Shown here one piece after another: positions 1 through 11,010 of a stretch of DNA of 64,000 nucleotides. Origin of the DNA: Campanula takesimana (lineage: Eukaryota; Streptophyta; Magnoliopsida; Asterales; Campanulaceae). The first letter of the stretch is position 1, and the number at the start of each line of letters is the position of its first letter. The notes under the pieces were generated by a model. It did not search any database, had not been told where the DNA came from, and saw nothing but the letters and a program-made list of their open reading frames with translations. The stretch covers positions 1,302,001 to 1,366,000 of the forward strand of contig JAOWBW010000025.1 of the NCBI GenBank assembly GCA_026119855.1, written 5' to 3'. Position numbers and translations under genes: made by a program.

Positions 1-210
1 CAACTATACCGCTTGCCTTGAGAAATGCTATCTCTTGGCGACCTTATGAAATGTGTAACTTTTGTTTTTGGGCAATTATACCGTCCTGATGCGCGTACCC
101 CAAATCAATTTCGGCTTGAGAAAATGAAGATCCCGCCATCAATTATAGACAAATCCCCATCGTCTTGAGAAAATTTTGATCTCGCCATCAAAATTATGTT
201 TCATCCTTGG

Positions 211-920
211 TCTTCTCAAGATGCTGAGTTGTACCACCCTCGAACTGCGCAATATCGTACATTCTCCATTTATGATTTCCATCCCGAACTACGTAATGTC
301 GTAGGCTATCCATTTATGATTGTTCCATCCTGGTCTTCTAGGGCACCCGAGATTACCTCCCCTGAATTGCAATGTCATACGTTCCCCATTTGAAGTTATA
401 TTGATCCACCTTGGTCTTCTCAGGATGCCGAGTTGTACCTCCCCTTGAGCTGCGTGAGGCGTCAGTTCTTTGTAAATTTCTTTGTTACCCCTTGGTCTCC
501 TTAAGATGCTGAGTTGTACCTTCCCCTGAGCTGCGCGAGGCGTAAGTTCTTTGTTATCTTGTGGTCTTCTCAAGATGCTGAGTTATACCTTCCCCCGAGC
601 TGCACGAGGCGTCAGTTCTTTGTTACCTGTTAGTCTTCTCAAGATGCTGAGTTGTACCTCCCCTTGAGATATGCAAAGCATTAGTTGTTTGTTATCCCCT
701 GGTCCCTTCAAGATGCCGAGTTGTATCTCCCTTGAGCTGCGCGAGACATCAGTTTGTTGTAAATATCTTTGTTATCCTTTGGGCCTTCTCAAGATGCTGA
801 GTTGTACCTTTCCCCCAGCTGCGCGAAGCGTCAGTTGTTTGTTAATTTTGGTCTTCTCAAGATGCTGAGTTGTACCACCCCTCGAACTGCGTAATGTCGT
901 ATGTTCTCCATTTATGATTG
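211..920 (+). repeat. 69/82-bp tandem array in the Tat A 3' UTR
   Basis: The phrase TCTTCTCAAGATGCTGAGTT recurs, exact or diverged, at about 211, 333, 415, 496, 565, 634, 703, 785 and 852. Intervals are 122, 82, 81, 69, 69, 69, 82 and 67 bp. The 82-bp form differs from the 69-bp form by a short T/A-rich insert after GTCAGTT. The second half of each unit reads roughly CTGAGCTGCGCGAGGCGTCAG. Short open frames inside it are by-products of the repeat. Confidence 0.85.
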
Positions 921-970
921 TTCCATCCTGTCATCTTCCCAAAACTGCGTTGTGACTTGATTCCCAAGGA

Positions 971-2310
971 GGGATACGTAGGCAGTTCAAGAAATTGAGC
1001 TCAGTTGCTTGTTATAATAAATATGTGAGAATCATATATCTCGAGTTTTGCAGACATAATGTACAGGGTGCAACAAGCGTTAAGGCTTTCCCCTTCAAAA
1101 ATATTTGTTATACTCTAGTCAAGAACCGAAGGATTTGAAAATCCATAACGAAGTTGTGATGCTGAAAGCAATACCGATACACGTAAAGCGGTGCCTCGAG
1201 AATTGAAACGCTTTGGCTATGAAATAGTCAAAAACTCTTTTCGGTGGAACGGAGATCCAAAAAGAGGTTGCAGCACTCAAAACAATTCCAAGAGCCCACG
1301 CGAAGCGATGGTTCATTGCTTAATAAAACACAAAAATCTCATCACACAGCAACTCAAAAGCCGAGGGATTTGGACATAGATCAGAATGCAGCGTATCCTT
1401 ATTTGAAAGGTTTTAAATTGTCAATTGTTATTGGTCTTCTCCTGATGTTGAGTTGTAACCCCTTTGAATAGCACGAAGCGCCCGACCTTTGGCTGAATTG
1501 GTCCCTTTGATTGGCGCTAAGCATCCGACCTTCGATGAGTCGTTGTTATTTCCCCTGGTAGTCTTCTGATTTTAAGATATACCCCCTTTCTCAGATTGTA
1601 CCATGTGACAGTCTTTGAGCAGTATTGAACTTGGTTCTTCTCTGGATTTTGAGATGTACCACCACTCGGATTGTACCTTGCGTCAACCCTCGAGTAATGT
1701 TGATCTTAAGCCTTCTCTTGATGTTGAGTCAGTTCTTTTCAGAACTACGACTCGACTTGATTCCCATGGAGGGATACGTAGGCAGTTCACACCGTTGAAC
1801 TCAGTCGCCCGTTCTCACAAAATATTGGTAAGCACCAATCCCCAGAGTCAGAAATGCGACTCGTCTTGATGTTAAATTAGATTGTCTCCTGGATTTCGAG
1901 ATGTATCCTCCCACTCTGATTGTACCTTGCGTCAATCCTTGAGTATTGTTGATCGTGGTCTTCTCCTGATGTTGAGTTGTACCTCCCCGAACTACGTTTT
2001 GACTTGATTCCCCCAAAAGGGATATGTAGGATGCTCGAGAGAGCCCAGTCATTCTCATGTCAATCTCCTCCCCAGCAAAGAGAAAATGCATCTCAATGCA
2101 ACCCCCCAGCAAAGAGACAACATATGTCAATGCTATCCCTAGCAATTTCTTGTTTTTGTTTTAATAAACCTGAACTACGATTGGTCTGAGTCTCGAAAGA
2201 GATACGTAGGTAAACCAGGAATCCGATACTGACCATTGTTTGTGCTAGTTTGATTGCTTGTTTGAGTTAGAACTACGGAGGCTTGATTCTCAAAAGAGAT
2301 ACGTAGGAAG
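971..2310 (+). repeat. Dispersed GATACGTAGG boxes of the Tat 3' UTR
   Basis: A composite motif, ACTACG, then CTTGATTC, then GGATACGTAGG, occurs near 950-985, 1748-1785, 1990-2030 (ATATGTAGG), 2172-2210 and 2272-2310. The same box is found at about 34252-34290 in Tat B. It is conserved where the surrounding sequence is not. Its role is unknown to me. Confidence 0.7.
1434..1990 (+). repeat. Degenerate continuation of the 3' UTR repeat
   Basis: Diverged versions of the same unit (TCTTCTCCTGATGTTGAGTT and relatives) appear near 1434, 1634, 1712 and 1958, alternating with GATTGTACCTTGCGTCAA phrases. Spacing is irregular, so this looks like an older, decayed part of the array. Confidence 0.6.
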
Positions 2311-2398
2311 TCCTACCTTGGACCCAGCCGTTACACCCTAGACGAGATCGTCTTTCTTTTAGTGATCGTCTAATCCCCTTTACATTATAAGGAAATTC

Positions 2399-2410
2399 GT
2401 CGAGGGGCTC
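2399..2410 (+). promoter_or_regulatory. Polypurine-like tract before the Tat A 3' LTR
   Basis: The sequence CGAGGGGCTC lies directly before TGTAGACACC. The identical tract precedes the Tat B LTR at 59794-59803. This position and composition fit the plus-strand primer site of an LTR element, although the run is short and interrupted by pyrimidines. Confidence 0.55.
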
Positions 2411-3508
2411 TGTAGACACCCCAATCTCGCACCCCCGACAAACCCTTTTGATTGGTATAAACCCTAAAAGTGACCTAGAGCCCCAGATTTGGCTACACGA
2501 GAGTTCCGTGAGCCTTATCGGAGCATCGAATGGATTAACGGACTTAAAATTCATAATCAGAGCGAAAAAACGAGTAAACATGCATGTACTTCAATTTTTG
2601 AGCTGTGGGACCTGAAACAGGGCCCGCACCCCTAGAATCTGCTCGTTACCGTCCATTTTGTGCATTTAAAAATATATATTTGTCATCCCTTGCTCATAAA
2701 ATATTCCAGATAGACGGGCGCCACCACAAAATTATTTCTAACAACTTTCATGTTGGACTCGAGGACAATCGGTACACCGAAGCGCACACACCTGAGCAGT
2801 TGCGTAGCAAATACGGAGCGAGAAGATAACAAAAGTGGAAAAGTTCAGCAAATGGGCCGACCACTCTCATTTGTTTTCCAAATAATTCAAGGCAATTGAT
2901 GTTTCTACATGTAAAAGTCAAACAATTAATCTTCCAACCACCAATCACATGGCCAAGTTTTGTCCACCTCACCTCCTTATCCTTCCATCTTTGGGAACTT
3001 GATTTTGATCAAAGAAGCCTACTACATCAGCTCCTCTTGCCTTCCCAAGTTTCTCCCTACTCCTTTAGACTTCAACATCACCCCTTTCTTCACCACATAA
3101 ACCAACAACCTTCACTCTTACCCTATTTACCACATACATCATTCATACACATGCTACACTTCATAACACTTTCTACACAGCCCAAAACCCACTCTCCAAA
3201 TAACCACTACTCCAAACAACAACAAACACTTATCAAACACTCTTTCAAACACAAATCAAACACTCATCAAAACATCTTCAAGAAAAGCAACAAAAAAGTC
3301 TTCCCTTGGAAGCAAAGGAAGCACAAATCATCCCTTTTATATGTAAGTTCTTGCAATGTAATCATTTATTTAGTTTGCTTGAGGTCTAGCTACATGTTGA
3401 GCTAGACCTCCATATGTACAAACATTGTTGTTCAATCTATGTTCTTCCTCATGTTTCTCTCATGTTTTCCATCTCTCTCATGTATATAATATGATATCTA
3501 TATGTGTA
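2411..3508 (+). mobile_element. Tat A 3' LTR, left part
   Basis: The LTR starts TGTAGACACCCC. It has no credible gene; the open frame at 2896-3405 is low-complexity C/A-rich sequence. The LTR is cut at 3508 by the element starting TGAAAGGAAC and resumes at 20473. The 5 bp on the two sides are GTGTA (3504-3508) and GTATA (20473-20477), a TSD with one mismatch. Reassembled length would be about 2.3 kb. Confidence 0.6.
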
Positions 3509-4239
3509 TGAAAGGAACAACCCGACTTGAAGATATGGGCTCCCAACTCAGTCCGGCCCGGCCCAACCTAGACGGGTTGGCCCGTTGCATACCGTTGCTC
3601 AGCTCGGTTAATTACACCAACCAAGGAAAGAAGAACCACGAGGAATCGAACTAGTATCGAGAGGATTCCTAATTACCACTAGCTCGGCAGACGAGCTCAG
3701 CTCGATCTTACCGAGCTGGGCTGTTAGAAGCTATAATCACTCGAAAAGCCTCCTCACCATGCTCATGAGCGCACCCCAACTCACAGGTCATATCTCGTCA
3801 TACATTTGTTTGGTCCAATGAGCTGGGACTTGGGACAATTAATACCACGAGTGTGGGAGTCATAGGCCTGGCCCAACCCATTGCCAAGGCCCACTGACAA
3901 CTTCTAGAAGTGTTGCCCTAGTACAGAAATAGTGACTCACTCATTTGGATAGATCCAAATCCCTAAAATCTAGGGATCAAATCTAGGTGACATGGCAGCC
4001 CTTTGGTAGTATAAATAAGGACCTCAACCTCAGCACAAAAGGTTAATCTCTCTAGCCCAGCTCTCTTTCCTTTCTCAGTTTATTCTCTCAAACAGACTGA
4101 CTTATTCTCATGACGGAGGGCCTTCGCCGGTGAAGCCCCGGCTAAGTTCACGTTTGTTCATCTTTTTCAGGCTAACGAAGGCGCTCCAGATATCCGACCG
4201 CTGATCCGGCTTTATTGATCACACTTTTTGTCTCGATCA
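3509..4239 (+). repeat. 5' LTR of the deletion derivative
   Basis: This 731-bp LTR is near-identical to the copy at 5044-5471 plus 20160-20472. It includes the unoccupied LINE target site (GAAATAGTG once, near 3926). The transcription orientation is set by a TATA box near the 3' end. Confidence 0.85.
4010..4017 (+). promoter_or_regulatory. TATA box in the 5' LTR
   Basis: TATAAATA followed by AGGACC sits 222 bp before the LTR end. The same box is at 20244-20251 in the 3' LTR. It fits an LTR core promoter in plus orientation. Confidence 0.65.
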
Positions 4240-4245
4240 AATTGG

Positions 4246-4803
4246 CTATTGCTCGGTCGTCTCTTCAGGACGCCCCCTCTTTTTTGAAGCATCTGAGCTC
4301 AGTCGAGAAGGCACCTCCTTCTCCTTCGAGGGTGGTGGTATGGCCGCCGAGGAACCAACTCTCTTCTTAATGGGTGCTTTGGAACCTCTGACATTCCTCT
4401 CCTTCTCACCATCGGTAGAAATAAGAGGGATAGAGGAAGGAGTCTTCTTCTCCAACTCGGCCTGGCGAACCCGAGTCTGAGCCTTACCCACGGCCGAAGA
4501 AACTGATGAGTTCAGAGACTTCAATTGCCTAAAAGAAGGTAGCTTCTTCTTGGTCGTAGCCTCGGTTATGAGTTGCTCTCCATAGGAACTCATAGCTGCA
4601 AACGCATGTAATTAAAACGAGAATACAGAGAAGGTATGACGATAATAATGAAACAGGTAATCACCCCCAAAATGCTCGAAGGAGTGAAAAGGAATCGCCG
4701 AAGACGAGTAGGTAAGGCAGTCAATTCCAAACGAGCAATTTTCATGAACCACCCAGTCTGGGAAACACCAGCCTGGAACAATGGTCACCAACGACTCAAC
4801 CCT
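4246..4803 (-). pseudogene. Antisense spliced accessory ORF remnant inside the deletion derivative
   Basis: On the minus strand two exon-like blocks can be read. The first is 4803-4665, preceded by a TTTGTAG acceptor and ending at a GT donor. The second is 4595-4246, preceded by a GTTTGCAG acceptor and ending in a stop. The intervening 69 bp has the size of small plant introns. The phases match if the first block starts in frame 0: it ends with one extra base, completed by CT before the ATG at 4593. The product part is basic and ends in a KKRGRP-type patch that could be a nuclear signal. No catalytic domain is visible. Tat-lineage elements often carry an extra antisense ORF between pol and the 3' LTR, and this is best read as the last exons of one. 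The 5' exons are missing. Confidence 0.5.
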
Positions 4804-5043
4804 CTACAAAGAAGCCATATATACCGGTCCGAGTAAAACAATGAGGACTCTTTTCTAACTTGTCCCATCACCCCACCATCTCCTCGATACGTTACAGCTG
4901 CACTCCACCTCCAGCACACGAGATGCCACGTGTCCCCTCAGTTACTCGCCCTTATCTGACCTAGCAAGGGTACTACTGGAAACATCAACCTGAATCTATG
5001 ATTCCCACTTTCGTTACTCTCAACTTGGAATCATGGGGGCCAC
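4804..5043. other. Non-coding remainder of the deletion derivative's interior
   Basis: There is no convincing ORF. It contains a CACGTG G-box near 4927 that could belong to a minus-strand promoter for the antisense ORF (inference). It ends in ATGGGGGCCAC, a short purine-rich run just before the 3' LTR. Confidence 0.45.
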
Positions 5044-5471
5044 TGAAAGGAACAACCCGACTTAAAGATACGGGCTCCCAACTCGGTCCGGCCCGACCCA
5101 ACCTAGACAGGCAGGCCCATTGCGTACCCTTGCTCAGCTCGGTTAATCACACCAACCAAGGAAAGAGGAACCACGAGGAATCGAACTAGTATCGAGAGGA
5201 TTCCTAATTACCACCAGCTCGGCAAATGAGCTCAGCTCAGTCTTACCGAGCCGGGCAGTTAGAAGCCATAATCACTCTATAATCCTCCTCACCTATGCTC
5301 ATGAGCACACTCCAACTCGCAGGTCGGATCTCATCATACATTTGCTTGGTCCAACGAGCTGGGACTTAGGACAATTAGTACCACGAGTGTGGGAGTCATA
5401 GGCGTGGCCCAACCCATCGTCAAGGCCCATTGACGACTTCTAGAAGTGTGTTGACCTAGTACGAAATAGTG
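5044..5471 (+). repeat. 3' LTR of the deletion derivative, left part
   Basis: Copy of 3509-3934. It is cut by the LINE immediately after GAAATAGTG (5463-5471), and the remainder lies at 20160-20472. Confidence 0.85.
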
Positions 5472-5693
5472 TTTGTTTTTTTTTTTGGCGAAAGGAGACG
5501 GTACTCCCTAAATTTTATTAATAAAATGAAAAAAGGTACAAGACAACGGTGGGGGACTTGACGGCCTTAACCACCGGAAAAGAAAAGACTAGGGGGAAGG
5601 ACTTATATAAACCATAAGATCCTCTACAAAAAGGGGGGGGGGGGGGGCTATCCAGAAAAAAAAAATACAACATGAAAGTGCTGACCATAAGAC
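5472..5693 (-). other. LINE 3' UTR and poly(A) tail
   Basis: On the plus strand this begins with a T-rich run (A-tail of the LINE) next to the TSD. It includes a long homopolymer G run at about 5631-5648. There is no coding signal. Confidence 0.75.
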
Positions 5694-6344
5694 CTAAAGC
5701 CTAATATTAGGATAGGAAATCTTATCAAAATAAAGCAAACTCTTACACAAACAAGGACAAGACTCCAACGAATGGAACTCAAAATCAGCTTGCTCATTTG
5801 CCGAAAGATTTGCAAGAAAATCAGCCACTTTGTTGCTTTCTCTATAAACATGAGATACTTTAACGGTAAACTCCACCATAAATCTGAAAATTCCTTGAAC
5901 AAAGTACCAAATCTCCCAAGGGATCTTATATTTCCGAAGAAGAATACAAGACAACACTTCTGAATCCATTTCAAGCCATAAAGATTGGAATCCCATCAAA
6001 CGAGCATGAATAATCCCATCAAGAACAACCTGAGTTTCAGCAACCATATTAGAGGCATTACCATAAAACCGAGAATAAGCATATATAAAAGACCCATCAT
6101 GGCTGCGAAAAACATAACCTCCCGATGCAATACCAGGATTTCCTCGAGAAGCTCCATCCGAATTAATCTTTACTTGACCCAATAGAGGAGGTTTCCATGA
6201 GACAAGCTTTGACCGAACCAACAAAGGGGCAGCCATATGAATGTGGAAGAAAGTCATAAGGGCTGAATCTGAGGCATGAGCACTAAAAGATATCTTATGG
6301 GCATGAAGAGTGTCATTTATTTGCAACTGGATGTTATTAACCAC
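5694..6344 (-). pseudogene. LINE ORF2: C-terminal RNase H domain
   Basis: An open frame of 216 codons reads as an RNase H fold: KINSDGASRGNPG (first acidic residue) at about residues 59-71, an AETQ segment (Glu), LEMDSE (Asp), and VADFLANL near the end (last Asp). All four acidic positions expected of the family are present. In plant L1 elements this domain follows RT and helps remove RNA during reverse transcription. It is separated from RT by frameshifts in the linker, so the polyprotein is broken. Confidence 0.8.
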
Positions 6345-6395
6345 TTTATGGAAGCTTGGGGAGATACCATCAAAACGACATTTGTTTCTATGCTT

Positions 6396-6840
6396 CTAAA
6401 GCTCCCAACAAATAAAACCCGAGAGAATATCTCCCAAATAAATAACCAATCTGCTAAGACGAGGGTTTTTGCAAGCTTGCCAAGTAATAAACCTTTGCGA
6501 GAGAGTGGAGCCCGAAATTTGAAAACCAAGCATATTTCCAAAAAACAGCCATACCTTTGAAGCAATACCGCCATGTAAAAGAATATGATGAATAGATTCA
6601 AAGGTTGGGCTGTCACAACAATGACATTTAGAAACAAGAGAAATACCTTTCCGAGATATATTATCATCAGTAGGAAGAGCTGCCTTAAGAGCTTTCCAAA
6701 GGAAGACCAAGATTTTCAGGGGCAAGCATTTATGCCAACACCAAGCAAAAACATTACTCCGAACTCGAGAGACTCTACACTCCCTCCAAGCTGAGGTAAT
6801 GGAGAATTTTCCCGAGGAAGAAGGAGTCCAAAAAGGCTAA
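6396..6840 (-). pseudogene. LINE ORF2: zinc-binding linker after RT (zf-RVT type)
   Basis: The best frame (6725-6396) shows LKILVFLWKALKAALPT, then CHCCDSPTFESIHHILLHG. This is the Cys/His pattern typical of the zinc-binding region downstream of RT in plant LINEs. The 6716-6840 stretch joining it to RT needs frame changes. Confidence 0.65.
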
Positions 6841-6842
6841 TC

Positions 6843-8579
6843 TTAGCCTCCCACAAGTCGAATATCATGAGCCTGGAATTCCAAAAAGCATTGCTGCCCA
6901 AAAGTATCTCTAATGTAACCTTCTCGAGGAATACCATTTTCAAACAAAGAGAAAATCTGGTCATGGCAAATATCAAGAAGAGGAACATCAAAAGGAAGCC
7001 ATCGTTCTTTAATAGAAATTTCTCCACTACCCACTCCCCATTTCAATCTAGTTTCAACCAGGTCCTTAGCTGCAATCATGCATTTCCAAATGTGAGAACA
7101 TCCAGGTCTAGAAGAGGCATCCATAGGGTGAGTATCACGACAATACTTGGCAGCAAGAAATTGAACCCAAAGAGACTCTGATGTACGGAACCTCCACCAG
7201 AGTTTCATGGAAAAAGCCAAAGCCATCTCATCAAATTTCTGAAGCCGAAAGCCTCCTTCATCAATAGGCCAGAAAAACTCATTACGAGAAACCCAATGAC
7301 ACTTTTTTTCCCCATCGGGGCTGCTCCAAAAGAAATTAGCAATGAGGCGGTTCATAGCTTGGATAACACCTTTTGGTGGCTCAAGAAGAGAAATATAATA
7401 AAGTGGTATAGCTTGTAGACAAGATTTAATTAACTCAAGCTTAGCTCCAGCCGAGAGTAACTTACCTTGCCATGAGTCAAGTCTATCACGAAGCTTTTGC
7501 ATAACCGGGTCAAATAAAGATTGAAACTTCCTTCCAATGTAAAGAGGACACCCCAAATAAACAATAGGCAAATGTTTCTTTTGAAAACCCGTGATTAAAG
7601 CAATAGAATTGTCCCTCTCCGCAACATCTCGGCCAACCAAAAAACAAGATTTAGAGACACTTATTAACTGTCCAGAGAAGAGTTGATAAGAGTCTAAAAA
7701 CTCCATATGAAGCTCAAAGGAAGGAATACTTGCATTACAAAAGATTATAATGTCATCAGCATAAGACAAATGGGAAATAATGGGGACATTAAGGTTACCC
7801 GTGTGATATGCCACATGAGGATGAGTATTGTGCAAGTTATTCAGCCCACAACTCAAGATTTCAGCAGCAATAATAAAGAGGCTAGGGGAGATTGGGTCCC
7901 CTTGATGTAAGCCCCGAGAAGAAGAGAAATACCCACTAGCTGAACCATTAATAAGCACTGAAAACCAGCACGAATTTATGCATCTAAAAATCATGTCAAG
8001 CCATTCTTCCGCAAAACCAAACCTCCTCATAACCTTAATCAGAGCAAACCAAGATATCCTATCATAGGCCTTCACCATATCAAGCTTCAAAGCTACATTA
8101 GATCCATAAACCTTCCTTTTAAGGGACTGAAAGAGTTCTTGAGCAAGCAGCACATTCTCATGAATCAACCTCCCTTTAATGAAACCACTTTGTTGTGGAG
8201 AAATAATACGAGGGAGAACATGTTAAAGCCTAGTACATAAAAGTTTGGTAATTATCTTATTGGAAAAATTACACAAACTAATGGGTCTAAGCTAGGAGAA
8301 AGAAGTAGGAGCTGCCACCTTAGGAATTGTGACAATAAGCGTGCTAGTCCAACTACGAGGAAGATGGAAACCAGAGAAAAACTCAATCACAGCCTTATGA
8401 AGATCCATACATATAATATCCCAACATTTATGATAGAACTCACCCATAAAATCATCCGGACCAGCAGCACTAGTACCGCTCATGCTTAGCACAATGGAAT
8501 GAATTTCCTCTAATGAAAGGGGAGCGATTAGCATAGTATTGTCCTCATTATTGATTAACCTGGGAATCAAATCCAGCAA
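6843..8579 (-). pseudogene. LINE ORF2: reverse transcriptase
   Basis: The frame 8168-6843 (441 codons) contains the RT core: LKLDMVKAYDRISW, GLHQGDPISPSLF, the catalytic LSYADDIIIF, then YLGCPLYIGRKF and the thumb region. The N-terminal part lies in 8579-8292 (AGPDDFMGEFYHKCWDII), separated from the core by a stop or frameshift interval at about 8169-8291. It would copy the element RNA at the nicked target. It is inactive as it stands because the frame is broken. Confidence 0.85.
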
Positions 8580-8722
8580 GTCATCCGAAGGGTTAGTATT
8601 AGAGCCATTAAATTGATCTGAATAAAAGCTAATAGCTTCATTCTGAATCTGATTTTGCCCAACAATCCAGTTTCCATCATTATCTTGAATTCTATGAATA
8701 TATAGTTTCTGCCTTCTTTTCT

Positions 8723-9516
8723 TTACATAGGCATGAAAGAAACGAGTGTTATGTTCCCATCCTTAACCCAAGCCAAATTGGCATTTTGCATCCAAAACTC
8801 TTCCTCAATTTTTAATCTATAAGCTAGGTTAGCTTGTGCAAGATGAAGGGTTGCCCTATTATCTTCGCTTGGGGCTTGTTCAAAAATAATTTCTTTCCCA
8901 CAAACCTCATCCTCGGCATTCTTTACAAGCTTATCCACCTTTCCAAAAGTTGTACGGTTCCAGAGTTGCAAGTCATGTTTGAGCCGAGTTAGCTTTTTTC
9001 CAAACTTGACTAAAGGCCTACCATACATCCGGCCATTCCAAGAGGAGGTCACCAAGGAATTGAAGGATTCATGTCGAGACCAAACATTAAGGAATCTAAA
9101 AACTCCTATACGAACCTCATCAATCAAACGGATATTAACCACTAAAGGAGCATGGTCAGAACATGTCCTATTAAGGTGATCAATAGAAGTGTGAGCAAAA
9201 CATTGCAGCCACTTTTCATTATAAAGAGCACGGTCCAATCTTTGAAGAATAGTTGCTCGTTTGGTTCTCTTATTCCACCAAGTGAAAATGTGTCCTCTAA
9301 AACCACCATCAATTAAGTTTGAAATCTGAATCATATCAATAAATTCATAAACCTTTGAATCCACAACAGGCTTCCCTCCCAATCTTCTCGGACTGATCTA
9401 TAAAGGAATTAAAATCCCCCACAATCATCCATGCTTCATCCGTGGCACTCATGCCAATAAAGTAATCCCATAGAACCCTTCTAATATACTCGCTACAACT
9501 AGCATGTACAAAACAC
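8723..9516 (-). pseudogene. LINE ORF2: endonuclease, C-terminal part
   Basis: The frame 9382-8723 contains FTWWNKR, RLDRALYN and CSDHAPLV, the C-terminal motifs of the APE-type endonuclease. Upstream, 9516-9383 reads in another frame with MIVGDFNSFIDQSEK (GDFN motif), so a frameshift lies near 9380. The domain is interrupted at 9516/9517 by Copia 1 and continues at 17992. Confidence 0.8.
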
Positions 9517-10357
9517 TGTTGGTAGTGGTGCCCTAGGCACGTTTAATAAACGTTGTAATTGTTACCATTTATTTCATATCAATAAAGAGATGTTTTGATT
9601 ATTATTGTTGTTCATGTTTACTTATAATAATCTCCGTCCCTAGTACTTTTAAAGCACTAGTATAAAGGCTAAATGATCATGGGATGATCATGTTAGATTT
9701 ATGGGTACTTGTTTGGAACAAGGTACTGGACATGACCCGCTGTATGAGATTTATGTCATGGTCTATGTCGAACATATATCTCATATTAGTTATGTCATTT
9801 GAATCCTTAGACATGAAGTTATTATAGTCTTCCACTTGATGAACATTATGTTTGACATATTCAAACGCTACCTTTAACCGGGAAGTTATAAAGGATATGA
9901 TTGGCATAATCGGATTCACGTAGGGAAGAATAATAAGCTAAATGGATTTGTCCCTCCTCGGAGAGATGTCAAGCTTGGGCCTCTCGTAGGAATGATGTTG
10001 ATGAAATGTTCGGCCGGACTCAAATGGATTGATTGGATCAATAGCATTTTGAATTATCAACATATTCGGAATCGAGAAAGTATTGAACAAAACAAGTTGA
10101 CTGTTTGACCATGACTTGTGTTCAATGACATCGTGGACAAAGGGATTGTGACATATTCTAAGAGGAATGCGAACTTGTATCTAGTTATACTAATTGGGTA
10201 GGTATGACGGTTTGCTAGAACCTAATCGTATCTTATGGGATCATGTTTGAGCTCATTGCCAACTTAGTATAATCCTAGAGGGTCACACACAATAGAACGA
10301 ATCTTTAAAAAATGACTACATTAGAATTTTGGAAATTCTGGACTTTCTGGGAAGTGA

Positions 10358-10463
10358 GCGACCGCACATTCTGGACTGGGCGGCCGCACACTTAGCCAAA
10401 TTTTGTACCGGTTTTGTTTCAGATAGTTGTGCGACCGCACAGAGGGTTTTTGGCGGCCGCACA
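10358..10463 (+). promoter_or_regulatory. Paired GC boxes in the Copia 1 5' LTR
   Basis: GCGACCGCACA at 10358 and 10431, each followed 21 bp later by GGCGGCCGCACA (10379 and 10452). The pair-to-pair step is 73 bp. The last box lies about 94 bp before the TATA box. The 3' LTR repeats this at 17338, 17359, 17411 and 17432. Function unknown. Confidence 0.75.
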
Positions 10464-10556
10464 GTACTGTCGGGTGGCAGATTCCTAATTTGATTAGAAA
10501 ACGAATTTTGGACGGATTTTGACACAAGTTTCCTATTTGGAATAGTTCATACTGTG

Positions 10557-10563
10557 TATAAAA
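10557..10563 (+). promoter_or_regulatory. TATA box in the Copia 1 5' LTR
   Basis: TATAAAA in TGTATAAAAGACC, in the position expected of an LTR core promoter. The same box is present in the other three LTR copies of the family. Confidence 0.65.
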
Positions 10564-11010
10564 GACCAAATTCGGCCAGCACTCAAGGCCAATGATTTTG
10601 TGAGTCTCAAAGAGTTTGAGAGAGGGTTTATTTTGTTCCAAGACATTCTTGGTTGAGGAACAAAATAATACACAAAATAAATTCCATATAGTTCTTTTGA
10701 TTGTGAAAAAGTGTTTCACAATTTGGTCTAGCAACCAAGATCAAAGAAGCTCCTTTGATATTCGTTCGAAGTGTGGATACCGCTAGAGGGTGAAAATCAT
10801 CATCTTCAAAGTTCGTGTTCAAGCTTTGTGATCGTGATCAAGTCTTCAAACCTCCACCAAAGACCAAGAGAATTTGATAGCCATCAAGGGTTAGTTTATT
10901 CCTTTGTTCTTATGTTGTATTTGATTTAATCATATGAACGGATCCATGGCTTTGGGTTTCAAAATTTTAAATGCTAAATTCCGCTGCGCATGTATCTGCG
11001 AAACCCAACA

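Larger units (their letters stand above)
1..2410 (+). mobile_element. Tat A: 3' untranslated region of a Tat/Ogre-like Ty3/Gypsy element (5' part outside window)
   Basis: This stretch has no long reading frame and is built of degenerate repeats. It ends in a purine-rich run directly before an LTR that starts TGTAGACACC at 2411. The order repeat-rich non-coding DNA, purine tract, TG-start LTR is that of the 3' end of a plus-strand LTR retrotransposon. Tat/Ogre-type elements are known for long, variable 3' UTRs with tandem repeats. The rest of the element lies left of the window. Assignment to Tat rests on the LTR start, the polypurine tract and the ATACGTAGG boxes, not on a protein domain, so the lineage is an inference. 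Confidence 0.6.
9517..11010 (+). repeat. Copia 1 5' LTR
   Basis: 1494 bp, TGTTGGTAGT to CCCAACA. Contains paired GC boxes and a TATA box. An 80-codon antisense open frame at 9919-9677 is also open in the three sibling LTRs. Confidence 0.95.

Noticed and set aside
2896..3405. 169-codon frame in the Tat A LTR
   Set aside because: It is His/Ser/Leu-rich low complexity from C/A-rich sequence; no motif. It lies inside an LTR.
4590..4781. 63-codon minus-strand frame starting MFQAGVSQTG
   Set aside because: Joined through the 69-bp intron it would run into a stop at once. The other frame of the same block (4803-4665) joins in phase, so that one was preferred.
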